Positions 1 through 5,970 of a stretch of DNA of 14,054 bases are shown here, in pieces (positions within the stretch are counted from its first letter, which is position 1; each line of letters begins with the position of its first letter). The stretch is from Candidatus Gerdarchaeota archaeon. Its GTDB lineage: Archaea; Asgardarchaeota; Heimdallarchaeia; JABLTI01. The stretch is from assembly GCA_016840905.1 (NCBI GenBank), contig JAEORM010000179.1, positions 1 through 14,054 of the forward strand. The letters run 5' to 3'. A model generated the notes under the pieces. The model was not told where the DNA came from. It saw nothing but the letters and a program-made list of their open reading frames with translations, and searched no databases. The translations under genes were made by a program, and so were the position numbers.

Positions 1-106
1 GAAGGTTTTTATCAAAAAGGTATTGTATTATCTACATTATATCTTTTGACAAATTACTTCTATAAAGTACTAATTAACTTGAAGGAAAAAGATTGAAGGT
101 TCTTTT
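1..106. other. Left-edge non-coding stretch
   Basis: This AT-rich stretch lies downstream of the minus-strand Roadblock gene. I see no convincing coding frame, RNA gene or strong hairpin. It may hold that gene's 3' end, but it is cut by the window edge. Confidence 0.4.
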
Positions 107-541
107 CTAAATTAATTTCTCTATTTTCATTGCAAAATTTCTTAAATTCTTCTTAATTATTCCCAATTGGGAACGCGCATCTTCGCCATAAAAACCAACT
201 ACTATCCCTTTTTTCAAAACAACAATAGTGGCATAACCTTCATCAATTTCGATATCAATATTTCTTACAGTTTTCTTTTCTATTGATTCACTTAATTTTT
301 TTGTTGCTCGTAAAACAACGGAGGCGCTTGAAAGTATAAATTCATGATTTAAATCCTTTAGAGTATCGCCCCAGATTTTTTCACCATCTAATTTTCCAAT
401 TAAAAGACCTTCCAATTCAGGAATCTCATCACGAAATTCCTTTGCAGCGTTAGCTAAATTTTCAGACATTTTTATTTCTCCAATCTTCTTTCCGTTTTTT
501 AATTTCTCACTAAATACATAATAAGTTTTCTTTTTTGACAC
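107..541 (-). CDS. Roadblock/LC7-domain protein
   Basis: This small cytosolic protein has a Roadblock/LC7 (longin-like) fold, a family that dimerises and regulates small Ras-like GTPases; in bacteria it is known as MglB. The pattern seen is helix NLANAAKEFRDEIPEL, strand LEGLLIGKLDGEKIWGD, a central helix with SASVVLRATKKLSESI, two strands (RNIDIEIDEGYATIVVLKKG and IVVGFYG) and a C-terminal helix. It follows the nucleotidyltransferase gene after 8 nt, so the two are probably co-transcribed. The outer start is a GTG at 541 with no SD. An in-frame ATG at 469 has GGAGA 9 nt upstream and would give a 120-residue protein starting at the first domain helix, so it may be the real start. The fold call is fairly good; the partner GTPase is unknown and none is encoded here. 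Confidence 0.75.
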   Translation of the reverse strand: MSKKKTYYVFSEKLKNGKKIGEIKMSENLANAAKEFRDEIPELEGLLIGKLDGEKIWGDTLKDLNHEFILSSASVVLRATKKLSESIEKKTVRNIDIEIDEGYATIVVLKKGIVVGFYGEDARSQLGIIKKNLRNFAMKIEKLI

Positions 542-549
542 TTTTTAGT

Positions 550-1659
550 TTATTTCTTATTTTTAAGGTATTTTTCATAATCATTCTTGAATAAAATAAA
601 TTCATTACCTAGACATTCTTTTGTACCGAGAATAATTTGATGAAAAAGGATTCTCCCCTCCTTATCTTGCACTTCTTCTAATAATCCTTGAACAACAATT
701 CGATCATTTGTTTTGAAATAACCAGTTAGTGCTCCTTCAAAAGATAAAATACGCTGAATGTCATAATTTGAATAATTCTCTGATAAAATGGTACACTCAG
801 TAATCGTGTAAATACTGGGATACGCAGAACCTAAATCAGTGTTGCTAATAGTAGCTTCTATAGTTATAGGTTTAATTGGTCTAAAGAATTGCTCTCCATA
901 TTTAAAAGGCAATTCATTTACTTTTGGGCTAAAGATTAATGATAAATTAGTTTTTCCATAAACAGATAACCATGTTTTCAATTTGATATATTCTCTTGTT
1001 AATGAAGTTGGCAAACCTGATTTTCTAGCCATACTCTCAATATATCTTTTACTTTTGCTTTCAGTCATAGGTTTGATTTCAGAAAAACGATCATAGATTA
1101 TAGGGAATTTTTCATTAAAATCTTGGGCATATCTATTCCCATAAATAATAAAATCAATATCTGATTTTATGGTTTGAGCTTTCCATAAAATTGACCCAGT
1201 TATACCCATATCCTTAAATGGTATTTTTAGATAATCATGAAGCAATTCTGCTAATCGCTTCACTTTGCTTTCTAGTTCATCATTAGCTTCTTCTTTATCA
1301 TCATCTAAAATTTCTTGTAACCGATCTTCTGGATAATAGTAGTAGGCTATCCTTTCTAAGGGAACAGCTAAAAATTCTACACCATAAACTTCACTTGTGT
1401 ATTGATAACTGGGTTCTATTTCTTTAACTAATTCCAAATTTGTTTGATGACCTTTTAGGCTATAACTCTCCAATATTCTCTTATACTGTAAACCTGTTTC
1501 TCGAGAAATCCAAAAGCTATCTCCTAAATCATATTTAACAATACATAACCTTCTATCCGACGGATGGTGCCAAGTTAACACTTGACAAATTCGATTTTTA
1601 TCATCTCGAAAATAATCTAAATGTAGAGAAGCTCTTTTGTATTTATTCTCTGAAACCAT
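550..1659 (-). CDS. COG2413-like predicted nucleotidyltransferase
   Basis: This 369-residue protein has a polymerase-beta-type nucleotidyltransferase core. The hallmark is G155-S156, then an 11-residue gap to the acidic pair D167-x-D169 (GSILW...SDIDFIIYG), the metal-binding motif of the superfamily. The N-terminal 100 residues (HHPSDRRLCIVKY, then QYKRILESYS) resemble the conserved front part of archaeal COG2413 proteins. The C-terminal part (residues 255-350) is strand-rich, with DRIVVQGLLEEV and ILFHQIILGTKE. The substrate is not known for this family. The ATG at 1659 is preceded by GAGGAT at 1665-1670, a good SD, and a TATA-like box lies further upstream. The gene appears to head a two-gene unit with the Roadblock gene. 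No truncation or frameshift is visible. Family membership is from memory of the sequence pattern, not a search. Confidence 0.7.
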   Translation of the reverse strand: MVSENKYKRASLHLDYFRDDKNRICQVLTWHHPSDRRLCIVKYDLGDSFWISRETGLQYKRILESYSLKGHQTNLELVKEIEPSYQYTSEVYGVEFLAVPLERIAYYYYPEDRLQEILDDDKEEANDELESKVKRLAELLHDYLKIPFKDMGITGSILWKAQTIKSDIDFIIYGNRYAQDFNEKFPIIYDRFSEIKPMTESKSKRYIESMARKSGLPTSLTREYIKLKTWLSVYGKTNLSLIFSPKVNELPFKYGEQFFRPIKPITIEATISNTDLGSAYPSIYTITECTILSENYSNYDIQRILSFEGALTGYFKTNDRIVVQGLLEEVQDKEGRILFHQIILGTKECLGNEFILFKNDYEKYLKNKK

Positions 1660-1691
1660 GTGAAATCCTCAATTTGATTCATATTCATTTC

Positions 1692-1702
1692 ATATATTAT
1701 TT
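1692..1702 (-). promoter_or_regulatory. TATA-like box for the nucleotidyltransferase unit
   Basis: On the minus strand an AATAATATATG segment lies 33-43 nt upstream of the ATG at 1659. That would place the transcript start near 1670 and keep the GAGGAT SD in a very short leader. The region between the two divergent genes (1660-1792) is almost pure A/T, so the exact box is uncertain. Confidence 0.4.
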
Positions 1703-1792
1703 TTAATGTTTTTTAAATGCTTTAATACTGAATTATTTTTAATGGTGGTCGTCATTATAACAAATATCAAATTTTGAACAAGAGGTGATGAA

Positions 1793-2611
1793 ATGCCTAA
1801 AACTGATCCTAAAGAGGAGGCGAATACTCTATATCAAGATGGGCGAAAAGAATATACCTCAGGAAATTTTGAAGAGGCATTTTTAGTTTTACAGAAAGCA
1901 CTTCATTATTATAAAAATTCAATAGAGTATGCTATTGAAGCAGATATCTATAGAATTTTAGCAGAAATATTGTTTAACAAAGGTAATTTGATAGAATCCA
2001 GAAATCATTATAAACGAGCATATCAAGCATTCAAGAATTTCGGTAATAAAATAGGTATGGCTGATTGCTATGATCAAATAGCTGTAAGTTTTATAATGCA
2101 AAATGAATATCAATATGCTGAGGAATATCAATTAAAAGCGATTAAAATTAGAAGAGGTATTGGAGATAAAAAAGGTCTTGCTAGGGGATTAAAAAATCTC
2201 GCAGTTATTGCTCATTCAAAAGAAGCCCATGAAGATAAAGCGCTTGGTTATCTAAAAGAGGCTTTAGAATTAGCTGAAAAATCGAATGATCCACAATTAG
2301 TGATCAATATTGCATTGGATCAAGTAAAAATTCTGAACAAATTGAAAATATATGAAGATGCAATGAAGAGCTTTATGATTGCAAGAAGTTTTAGCAAAAA
2401 ATATTCTATTGCATTACCTGATGAATATGAAAATGAATTTGGTAATTTACTTCTAAATTTTGGTTTGCAGAAATATGATCAAGGAAATTTAGAGGATTCT
2501 TTAAAATACCTCAAAAATGCTGTTTTGGTTTTCAAATCAACAAATAATTCATTAGCAGAATCTATTGAATTAACAATCCAAAAAATTGATCAATTATTAA
2601 GCAAGAAATAA
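1793..2611 (+). CDS. TPR-repeat protein
   Basis: This 272-residue soluble protein is built almost wholly of tetratricopeptide repeats, which form a helical scaffold for protein-protein contacts. Repeats are visible at about residues 12-45 (LYQDGRKEYTSGNFEEA), 48-82 (IYRILAEILFNKGNLIES), 88-121 (CYDQIAVSFIMQNEYQYAEE) and 128-165 (LKNLAVIAH...KALGYLKEAL). A weaker one lies at about 168-205 and a last one at 216-250 (LLNFGLQKYDQGNLEDSL). No catalytic domain, signal peptide or membrane segment is seen. The ATG at 1793 is set by GAGGTGAT at 1782-1789. It is transcribed divergently from the nucleotidyltransferase and converges on the tRNA only 13 nt away. The partner cannot be told from the sequence. 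Confidence 0.85.
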   Translation: MPKTDPKEEANTLYQDGRKEYTSGNFEEAFLVLQKALHYYKNSIEYAIEADIYRILAEILFNKGNLIESRNHYKRAYQAFKNFGNKIGMADCYDQIAVSFIMQNEYQYAEEYQLKAIKIRRGIGDKKGLARGLKNLAVIAHSKEAHEDKALGYLKEALELAEKSNDPQLVINIALDQVKILNKLKIYEDAMKSFMIARSFSKKYSIALPDEYENEFGNLLLNFGLQKYDQGNLEDSLKYLKNAVLVFKSTNNSLAESIELTIQKIDQLLSKK

Positions 2612-2624
2612 TCTTTCTAATATT

Positions 2625-2730
2625 TGGTGGGCAGGGCGAGATTCGAACTCGCGGTCACCTGATTTTTCGTTAAATAGCACTACTAGTTTAAACCCGAACC
2701 AGGAATCATACCTAGCTAGACTACCTACCC
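2625..2730 (-). tRNA. tRNA-Pro (anticodon CGG), intron-containing
   Basis: Read on the minus strand, the acceptor arm GGGTAGG/CCTGCCC pairs over 7 bp (one G-U) and is followed by discriminator A and an encoded CCA (2625-2627). The D arm is GTCT...GATT, of the GTCTAG...GGTATGATTC type common in proline tRNAs. The anticodon stem is CCTGG/TCAGG, the loop starts TTCGGG, and the T arm GCGAG-TTCGAAT-CTCGC is perfect. Anticodon C34-G35-G36 decodes the proline codon CCG. The gene spans 106 nt; removing the 29-nt intron leaves 77 nt including CCA. It needs the archaeal splicing endonuclease and ligase to mature. It faces the end of the TPR gene. Confidence 0.95.
2664..2692 (-). other. Archaeal tRNA intron (29 nt) with bulge-helix-bulge
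   Basis: The intron sits between positions 37 and 38, the commonest archaeal site. The RNA folds as a canonical bulge-helix-bulge. The anticodon stem CCUGG/UCAGG is followed by the 3' bulge AA^A, a central 4-bp helix UUCG/CGAA (loop residues 32-35 with intron residues), the 5' bulge GG^U, and an intron helix UUAAA/UUUAA capped by a short loop. Cutting after the second base of each 3-nt bulge gives the intron ends stated here and leaves a normal 7-nt anticodon loop, UUCGGGA. Placement is a direct reading of base pairing. Confidence 0.9.
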
Positions 2731-2755
2731 TTACTGTTTTTTTTGTTCCTATTAG

Positions 2756-2771
2756 AATAAAAAGCATTTCC
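2756..2771 (-). promoter_or_regulatory. BRE/TATA promoter of tRNA-Pro
   Basis: On the minus strand GGAAAT is followed after GC by the box TTTTTATT. The box centre lies about 30 nt upstream of the mature tRNA 5' end at 2730. This fits an archaeal BRE-TATA pair firing at or just before the tRNA. Confidence 0.6.
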
Positions 2772-2830
2772 ATTATTAATAATTTAATTTCATACTTTTT
2801 TGTGCAAAAGATTATTAGTCTTTTTAACCT

Positions 2831-2839
2831 TTTTAATAA
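2831..2839 (+). promoter_or_regulatory. TATA-like box before nadK
   Basis: TTTTAATAA is centred about 28 nt upstream of the nadK ATG. Initiation at the usual archaeal distance would start the transcript at or next to the ATG, giving a leaderless or nearly leaderless message. A competing reading is the SD-like GAGCTGAT at 2850-2857, one mismatch from GAGGTGAT, which would need a start further upstream. Confidence 0.4.
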
Positions 2840-2863
2840 CATCTTATATGAGCTGATAAAAAG

Positions 2864-3703
2864 ATGACTAGCTTCAATAAAATTGCAATTGTTTCCAGAA
2901 CAACAAAATCTGAACATCAAAAACAATGCCAACAAATAGTGGAATTACTGATAGAAAAATATAATTCATCTGTTTATATGAACGAATCATTTGGAAAAAC
3001 TATGAATCATTCAAAGATTATCCCTATGGAGCAATTAGATGATTTTGATCTTGTTATTGCTTTTGGTGGAGATGGTACAATCCTTTGGGCGTCTCGATAT
3101 ACTGATAAAACACCTTTATTTGGTATAAATGCTGGTCATCTAGGATTTTTGACAGCCTCTACTTTAGAAGATGGTTTAACAAATCTTCAAAGAGTTATGT
3201 CTGGAGATTATATTTTAGAAAAGTGTATGCGTTTAAAAGTTTCATTAAATGGAAAAGAACTTCCTACAGCATTAAACGAAGCTTATATCACTAACAAATT
3301 AAGTGCTCATATATGTCAACTTAACATTTATGTTGATGATTTTCATATTGGAAAACATTTGCTAGATGGGGTAATTGTTTCTACACCAGTAGGTTCTACA
3401 GCGTATGCTTTATCTGCTGGTGGGTCAATTATAGAACCTAGTTTTAAAGCCATGCAAATAGTGCCAGTAAATAGTGTCTCGAGAAGAATCCGTCCCTTTC
3501 TAATTCCTATTGATTCTGTCGTAACAATAACTGTTCCAGAATCTTTTGAAGAAGAAATAATTGTTATAACTGACGGTATTTTAGAAGGGAAATTACATTC
3601 TGAATCGGTAGTTAAAATAACTATGGCTGAACAACAAACAATCTTTGTGCGGTTTCCAAACTATGGATTTTTCAATAGATTAAAAGATAAACTAGATTTT
3701 TAA
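2864..3703 (+). CDS. nadK: NAD kinase
   Basis: This enzyme phosphorylates NAD to NADP using ATP or polyphosphate in the cytosol and so feeds reductive biosynthesis. All family signatures are present in 279 residues: GGDG at 68-71 within AFGGDGTILWASR, INAGHLGFLT at 88-97, the NE pair at 138-139, DGVIVSTPVGSTAYALSAGG at 168-187 and a C-terminal ITDGILEGKL. The length is normal for an archaeal NAD kinase. The N-terminal strand KIAIVSR matches the start of the fold, supporting the ATG at 2864. It leads a tight plus-strand unit: nob1 begins 19 nt after its stop. The link to nob1 looks like shared transcription rather than shared pathway. Confidence 0.95.
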   Translation: MTSFNKIAIVSRTTKSEHQKQCQQIVELLIEKYNSSVYMNESFGKTMNHSKIIPMEQLDDFDLVIAFGGDGTILWASRYTDKTPLFGINAGHLGFLTASTLEDGLTNLQRVMSGDYILEKCMRLKVSLNGKELPTALNEAYITNKLSAHICQLNIYVDDFHIGKHLLDGVIVSTPVGSTAYALSAGGSIIEPSFKAMQIVPVNSVSRRIRPFLIPIDSVVTITVPESFEEEIIVITDGILEGKLHSESVVKITMAEQQTIFVRFPNYGFFNRLKDKLDF

Positions 3704-3708
3704 AAAGC

Positions 3709-3715
3709 AAGGTGA
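3709..3715 (+). promoter_or_regulatory. Shine-Dalgarno fixing the GTG start of nob1
   Basis: AAGGTGA lies 7 nt before the GTG at 3723. The next in-frame ATG at 3735 has no SD at a usable distance, so GTG is preferred. Confidence 0.65.
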
Positions 3716-3722
3716 AGTATAC

Positions 3723-4289
3723 GTGAATCAAAAAATGAATACTAAGAAGGATTCACATGAAAAAATAACTCAAGTTTATATTCTTGATGCTTCAGCTATT
3801 TATAATGGAATACTCACTCATAATTTGCCAGGTATTAAATATGTACCAGAATGCGTAGTTTCAGAAATCCAAGGAATGTTGCGTGGGGAAGCTATAATAG
3901 AGGAAGCGCTATTATATGAAGATTTGAAAATTATTACACCGGATTTACAATTTATTAGAAAATCAAAACAACAAGCTGAAAAAACAGGTGATATTCAAGA
4001 ACTATCAGAATGTGATTTATCAGTAATTGCGATAGCACTTTCATTGAAAGGACAAAATCTGAAAACTGTGATCATAAGCGACGATTATGACATTCAGAAT
4101 TTAGCAAATCATTTAAACTTAGATTATAGAGGTGTACATTGGAAGGGAATAACTTCAAAACATGAATATCTTTGGGTCTGTCCTGGTTGTGGTTTTAAAA
4201 GTAAAAAAGCATATACTGAATGTATTGAATGTGGAACACCTATGAAAAAAAAGACTCAAAAGCATACTTTATCAAAAAAAGGAGGATAA
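3723..4289 (+). CDS. nob1: rRNA maturation endonuclease Nob1 (PIN domain + zinc ribbon)
   Basis: Nob1 cuts the 3' end of the pre-16S rRNA late in small-subunit assembly and is shared by archaea and eukaryotes. The PIN domain covers about residues 17-140. Metal-binding acids are visible as D22 (YILDASAI), E48 (VVSEIQGML), D98 (ECDLSVIAIAL) and D120/D123 (IISDDYDIQNLA). A zinc ribbon follows with C153-x2-C156 and C167-x2-C170, then a basic tail. The PIN-plus-ribbon order and the 188-residue length fit archaeal Nob1 and distinguish it from VapC toxins, which lack the ribbon; no antitoxin gene is next to it. The start is the GTG at 3723, chosen by its SD. Its last codons overlap the SD of the next gene, so the two are likely translationally coupled. 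Confidence 0.93.
   Translation: MNQKMNTKKDSHEKITQVYILDASAIYNGILTHNLPGIKYVPECVVSEIQGMLRGEAIIEEALLYEDLKIITPDLQFIRKSKQQAEKTGDIQELSECDLSVIAIALSLKGQNLKTVIISDDYDIQNLANHLNLDYRGVHWKGITSKHEYLWVCPGCGFKSKKAYTECIECGTPMKKKTQKHTLSKKGG
4281..4285 (+). promoter_or_regulatory. Shine-Dalgarno fixing the TTG start at 4293
   Basis: GGAGG sits inside the last two codons of nob1 and lies 7 nt before the TTG at 4293. There is no nearby in-frame ATG, so the TTG start is well supported and implies coupling to nob1 translation. Confidence 0.75.
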
Positions 4290-4292
4290 GAA

Positions 4293-5153
4293 TTGTCTAT
4301 AAGAAATGCACAAGCTCACAAAAGTGGGATTCTATTTGATCAAACTGACAAGAAAACATTGGTTATACCGTTTAAAATTGAATTATCTTCTAGATATGAT
4401 TGCAGTTTAAAATTTCCTGAAAATATTAATAGACCATTCTTCTATTTCTTTTATCCTTCGATTTATAGATATACTCTCTTTTTTAATCGTGATAAAAACA
4501 ACAAACCTGAAATTTTGTTAAATGCTTATTTAACAGCTAATACTTTAAAGGACCTTTCTAACAAAGCTCCTCAAATTATCATGACTCTTAAAACTAATTT
4601 AGAAAATCAAGGCTTATCTCTCAAATTAATAGATCCAGAAAGATATTTGAAACAACTTCAAGTAAAAATACCTTATTCAATAACAGAGCTTACACCTACT
4701 ACCTTTAATGTTAAAGGTAATTTTGGTTCAAGTTTCATTTCAGTTGCTAAACTATTATTTGAAGAGGATCATGATGCTTACAACGATTTTCCAGTTTTTC
4801 TAAGAGATTTTTACTCTATTCTTAATAAGGGTGAACTTTGCCTTGACATCATCAATGCTCCAATAAATAGAAAGTCTAAATTAAAGAGTAGTGCTACAAT
4901 TACAATACAAATTGAAAGTGCAAAATTAGAAGAGCATAAAAAAAATACTCAAAAATTAGATTCGTTACTTACTTTGTTTTGCAATTATAAACCTGATAAT
5001 CCAACAACGAGATATTTATTTATTAACCATCAGGAATTGCAAGAGCATTATGGTAAACTGATAATGGGTCAAGGATGGAATTATATACCTGTTGATTACA
5101 CGAATTTCTTAAATTATGCAGCTTTTCTGAATATCCTTTTAGATACCAATTAA
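4293..5153 (+). CDS. Conserved-looking protein of unknown function after nob1
   Basis: I do not recognise this 286-residue protein. It looks soluble, with no signal peptide or clear membrane helix. The N-terminal part (residues 20-110) alternates strands and aromatic-rich stretches (FFYFFYPSIYRYTLFF), then a helix (LKDLSNKAPQIIMTLKTNLE). The middle (115-205) contains PERYLKQLQVKIPYSITEL and GNFGSSFISVAKLLFEED. The C-terminal half has a strand ATITIQIESAKLEEHKK and ends with many Tyr, Asn and Phe residues. There are no cysteine pairs, nucleotide-binding loops or catalytic signatures. It starts at a TTG with a strong SD that overlaps the end of nob1, which argues it is really translated and stoichiometrically tied to Nob1. 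It sits between nob1 and the L1-L10 operon, so a ribosome-related role is a guess from context only. Confidence 0.75.
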   Translation: MSIRNAQAHKSGILFDQTDKKTLVIPFKIELSSRYDCSLKFPENINRPFFYFFYPSIYRYTLFFNRDKNNKPEILLNAYLTANTLKDLSNKAPQIIMTLKTNLENQGLSLKLIDPERYLKQLQVKIPYSITELTPTTFNVKGNFGSSFISVAKLLFEEDHDAYNDFPVFLRDFYSILNKGELCLDIINAPINRKSKLKSSATITIQIESAKLEEHKKNTQKLDSLLTLFCNYKPDNPTTRYLFINHQELQEHYGKLIMGQGWNYIPVDYTNFLNYAAFLNILLDTN

Positions 5154-5183
5154 TTTTAGATGAAAATCTCATAATCAATAGTA

Positions 5184-5196
5184 ATATTTAATAACA
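5184..5196 (+). promoter_or_regulatory. Possible TATA box of the L1-L10 operon
   Basis: TAATATTTAATAA lies about 130 nt before the rpl1 ATG. Initiation about 25 nt downstream would give a leader of roughly 100 nt that contains the structured element at 5240-5300. The call rests on position and AT-richness only. Confidence 0.35.
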
Positions 5197-5239
5197 CAAT
5201 ATCTTCGTTTCCTATTACTTAACACGCGTATTACTGTCA

Positions 5240-5300
5240 CCATACCCAGTAAATAACAATAATTCTTTGGTGTATGGCTTAACAAAGATGGAATACCAAA
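5240..5300 (+). promoter_or_regulatory. Structured rpl1 leader, candidate L1 autoregulatory site
   Basis: Two mutually exclusive helices are visible. One pairs CCATAC-CC (5240-5247) with GG-T-GTATGG (5269-5277). The other pairs TTTGGTGT (5266-5273) with ATACCAAA (5293-5300), 8 bp with one G-U. The second helix encloses GGCTT (5276-5280) on one side and TGGAATACC (5289-5297) on the other. Those blocks resemble the L1-binding arm of 23S rRNA, where bacterial sequences have GGCTT on one strand and TTGAAATACC on the other. In Methanococcus, L1 is known to repress its own mRNA through such an rRNA mimic. The helix ends 21 nt before the rpl1 ATG. The similarity was judged by eye. Confidence 0.5.
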
Positions 5301-5321
5301 AATGACAGAAGCGGATAAAAT

Positions 5322-5966
5322 ATGGATAAACAGAAATTAGTTTCACAGATTGCTTTGTGTAAAAAAGAATCTAAAAAACGAAAGTTTACTCAAAGTATTG
5401 ATCTTGCTGTAAACTTTAAAGATTTAGATTTAAAGATTCCAAGCAATCGATTTAACTTCCAAACTACCTTACCTCATGCAATTTATAAAAAAGTAACCGT
5501 AGCAGTTTTTGCTAGCGGAGATCTTGCAGTAAAAGCTAAAAATGCTGGGGTACAAACGATTTTAGGAAGGACGGAATTAGAAGCCTTAGGAAAACTACCT
5601 AAGGATATCAGGAAAATGGCTGAAGAACACGATTTCTTCCTAGCTGAACCTCCTCTAATGCCTATTGTTGCACGTTTCCTTGGTAAATATCTAGCACCAC
5701 GTGGCAAAATGCCTCAACCTCTCGCTCCCAATGCTGACATAGAAGTCTTAATTGAACGATTTGCTAGAACTGCTAAATTAAGAATTAAAGAAAATCCAGT
5801 AGTTCTAACTAAAGTAGGCAATGTTAAAATGGAAGACAATAATGTTGCTGAAAACATTGAAGCGGTGATACATGCACTTGAAAGCAAATTAGAGAAAGGT
5901 ATCCAAAATATCAGATCTGCTGTAATTAAAACGACTATGGGCAAATCTGTTAAGATTGAGGTGTAA
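5322..5966 (+). CDS. rpl1: Large-subunit ribosomal protein L1 (uL1)
   Basis: L1 binds 23S rRNA at the mobile L1 stalk next to the E site and helps release deacylated tRNA; in archaea it can also repress its own operon. The 214-residue length is typical of archaeal L1. Recognisable segments are the N-terminal FTQSIDLAVNFKDLDLK, the second-domain VAVFASGDLAVKAKNAG and FLAEPPLMPIVARFLGKYL, the family hallmark LAPRGKMPQPLAPNADIE, and the C-terminal IQNIRSAVIKTTMGKSVKIEV. The ATG at 5322 is the only plausible start. Its SD is weak, which fits a gene whose initiation is controlled by the leader structure just upstream. rpl10 follows at 5971, with its SD overlapping the last L1 codons. The usual upstream neighbour rpl11 is absent. 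Confidence 0.97.
   Translation: MDKQKLVSQIALCKKESKKRKFTQSIDLAVNFKDLDLKIPSNRFNFQTTLPHAIYKKVTVAVFASGDLAVKAKNAGVQTILGRTELEALGKLPKDIRKMAEEHDFFLAEPPLMPIVARFLGKYLAPRGKMPQPLAPNADIEVLIERFARTAKLRIKENPVVLTKVGNVKMEDNNVAENIEAVIHALESKLEKGIQNIRSAVIKTTMGKSVKIEV
5958..5963 (+). promoter_or_regulatory. Shine-Dalgarno fixing the ATG of rpl10
   Basis: GAGGTG occupies the last two sense codons of rpl1 and lies 7 nt before the ATG at 5971. The in-frame TTG at 5956 overlaps this SD and is not the start. Confidence 0.8.
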
Positions 5967-5970
5967 GAAG

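Noticed and set aside
2597..2935. A minus-strand open frame covering the tRNA and the start of nadK
   Set aside because: It runs through the tRNA-Pro gene and opposes nadK, has no SD, and its product shows no domain pattern. The tRNA and nadK calls are far stronger.
3723..4289. VapC-type toxin of a toxin-antitoxin pair
   Set aside because: The PIN domain is followed by a zinc ribbon and there is no small antitoxin gene adjacent, so Nob1 fits better.
5157..5172. Small AGAT-GAAA-ATCT hairpin after the unknown gene, considered as a terminator
   Set aside because: The stem is only 4 bp and no U-run follows, so termination here is not supported.
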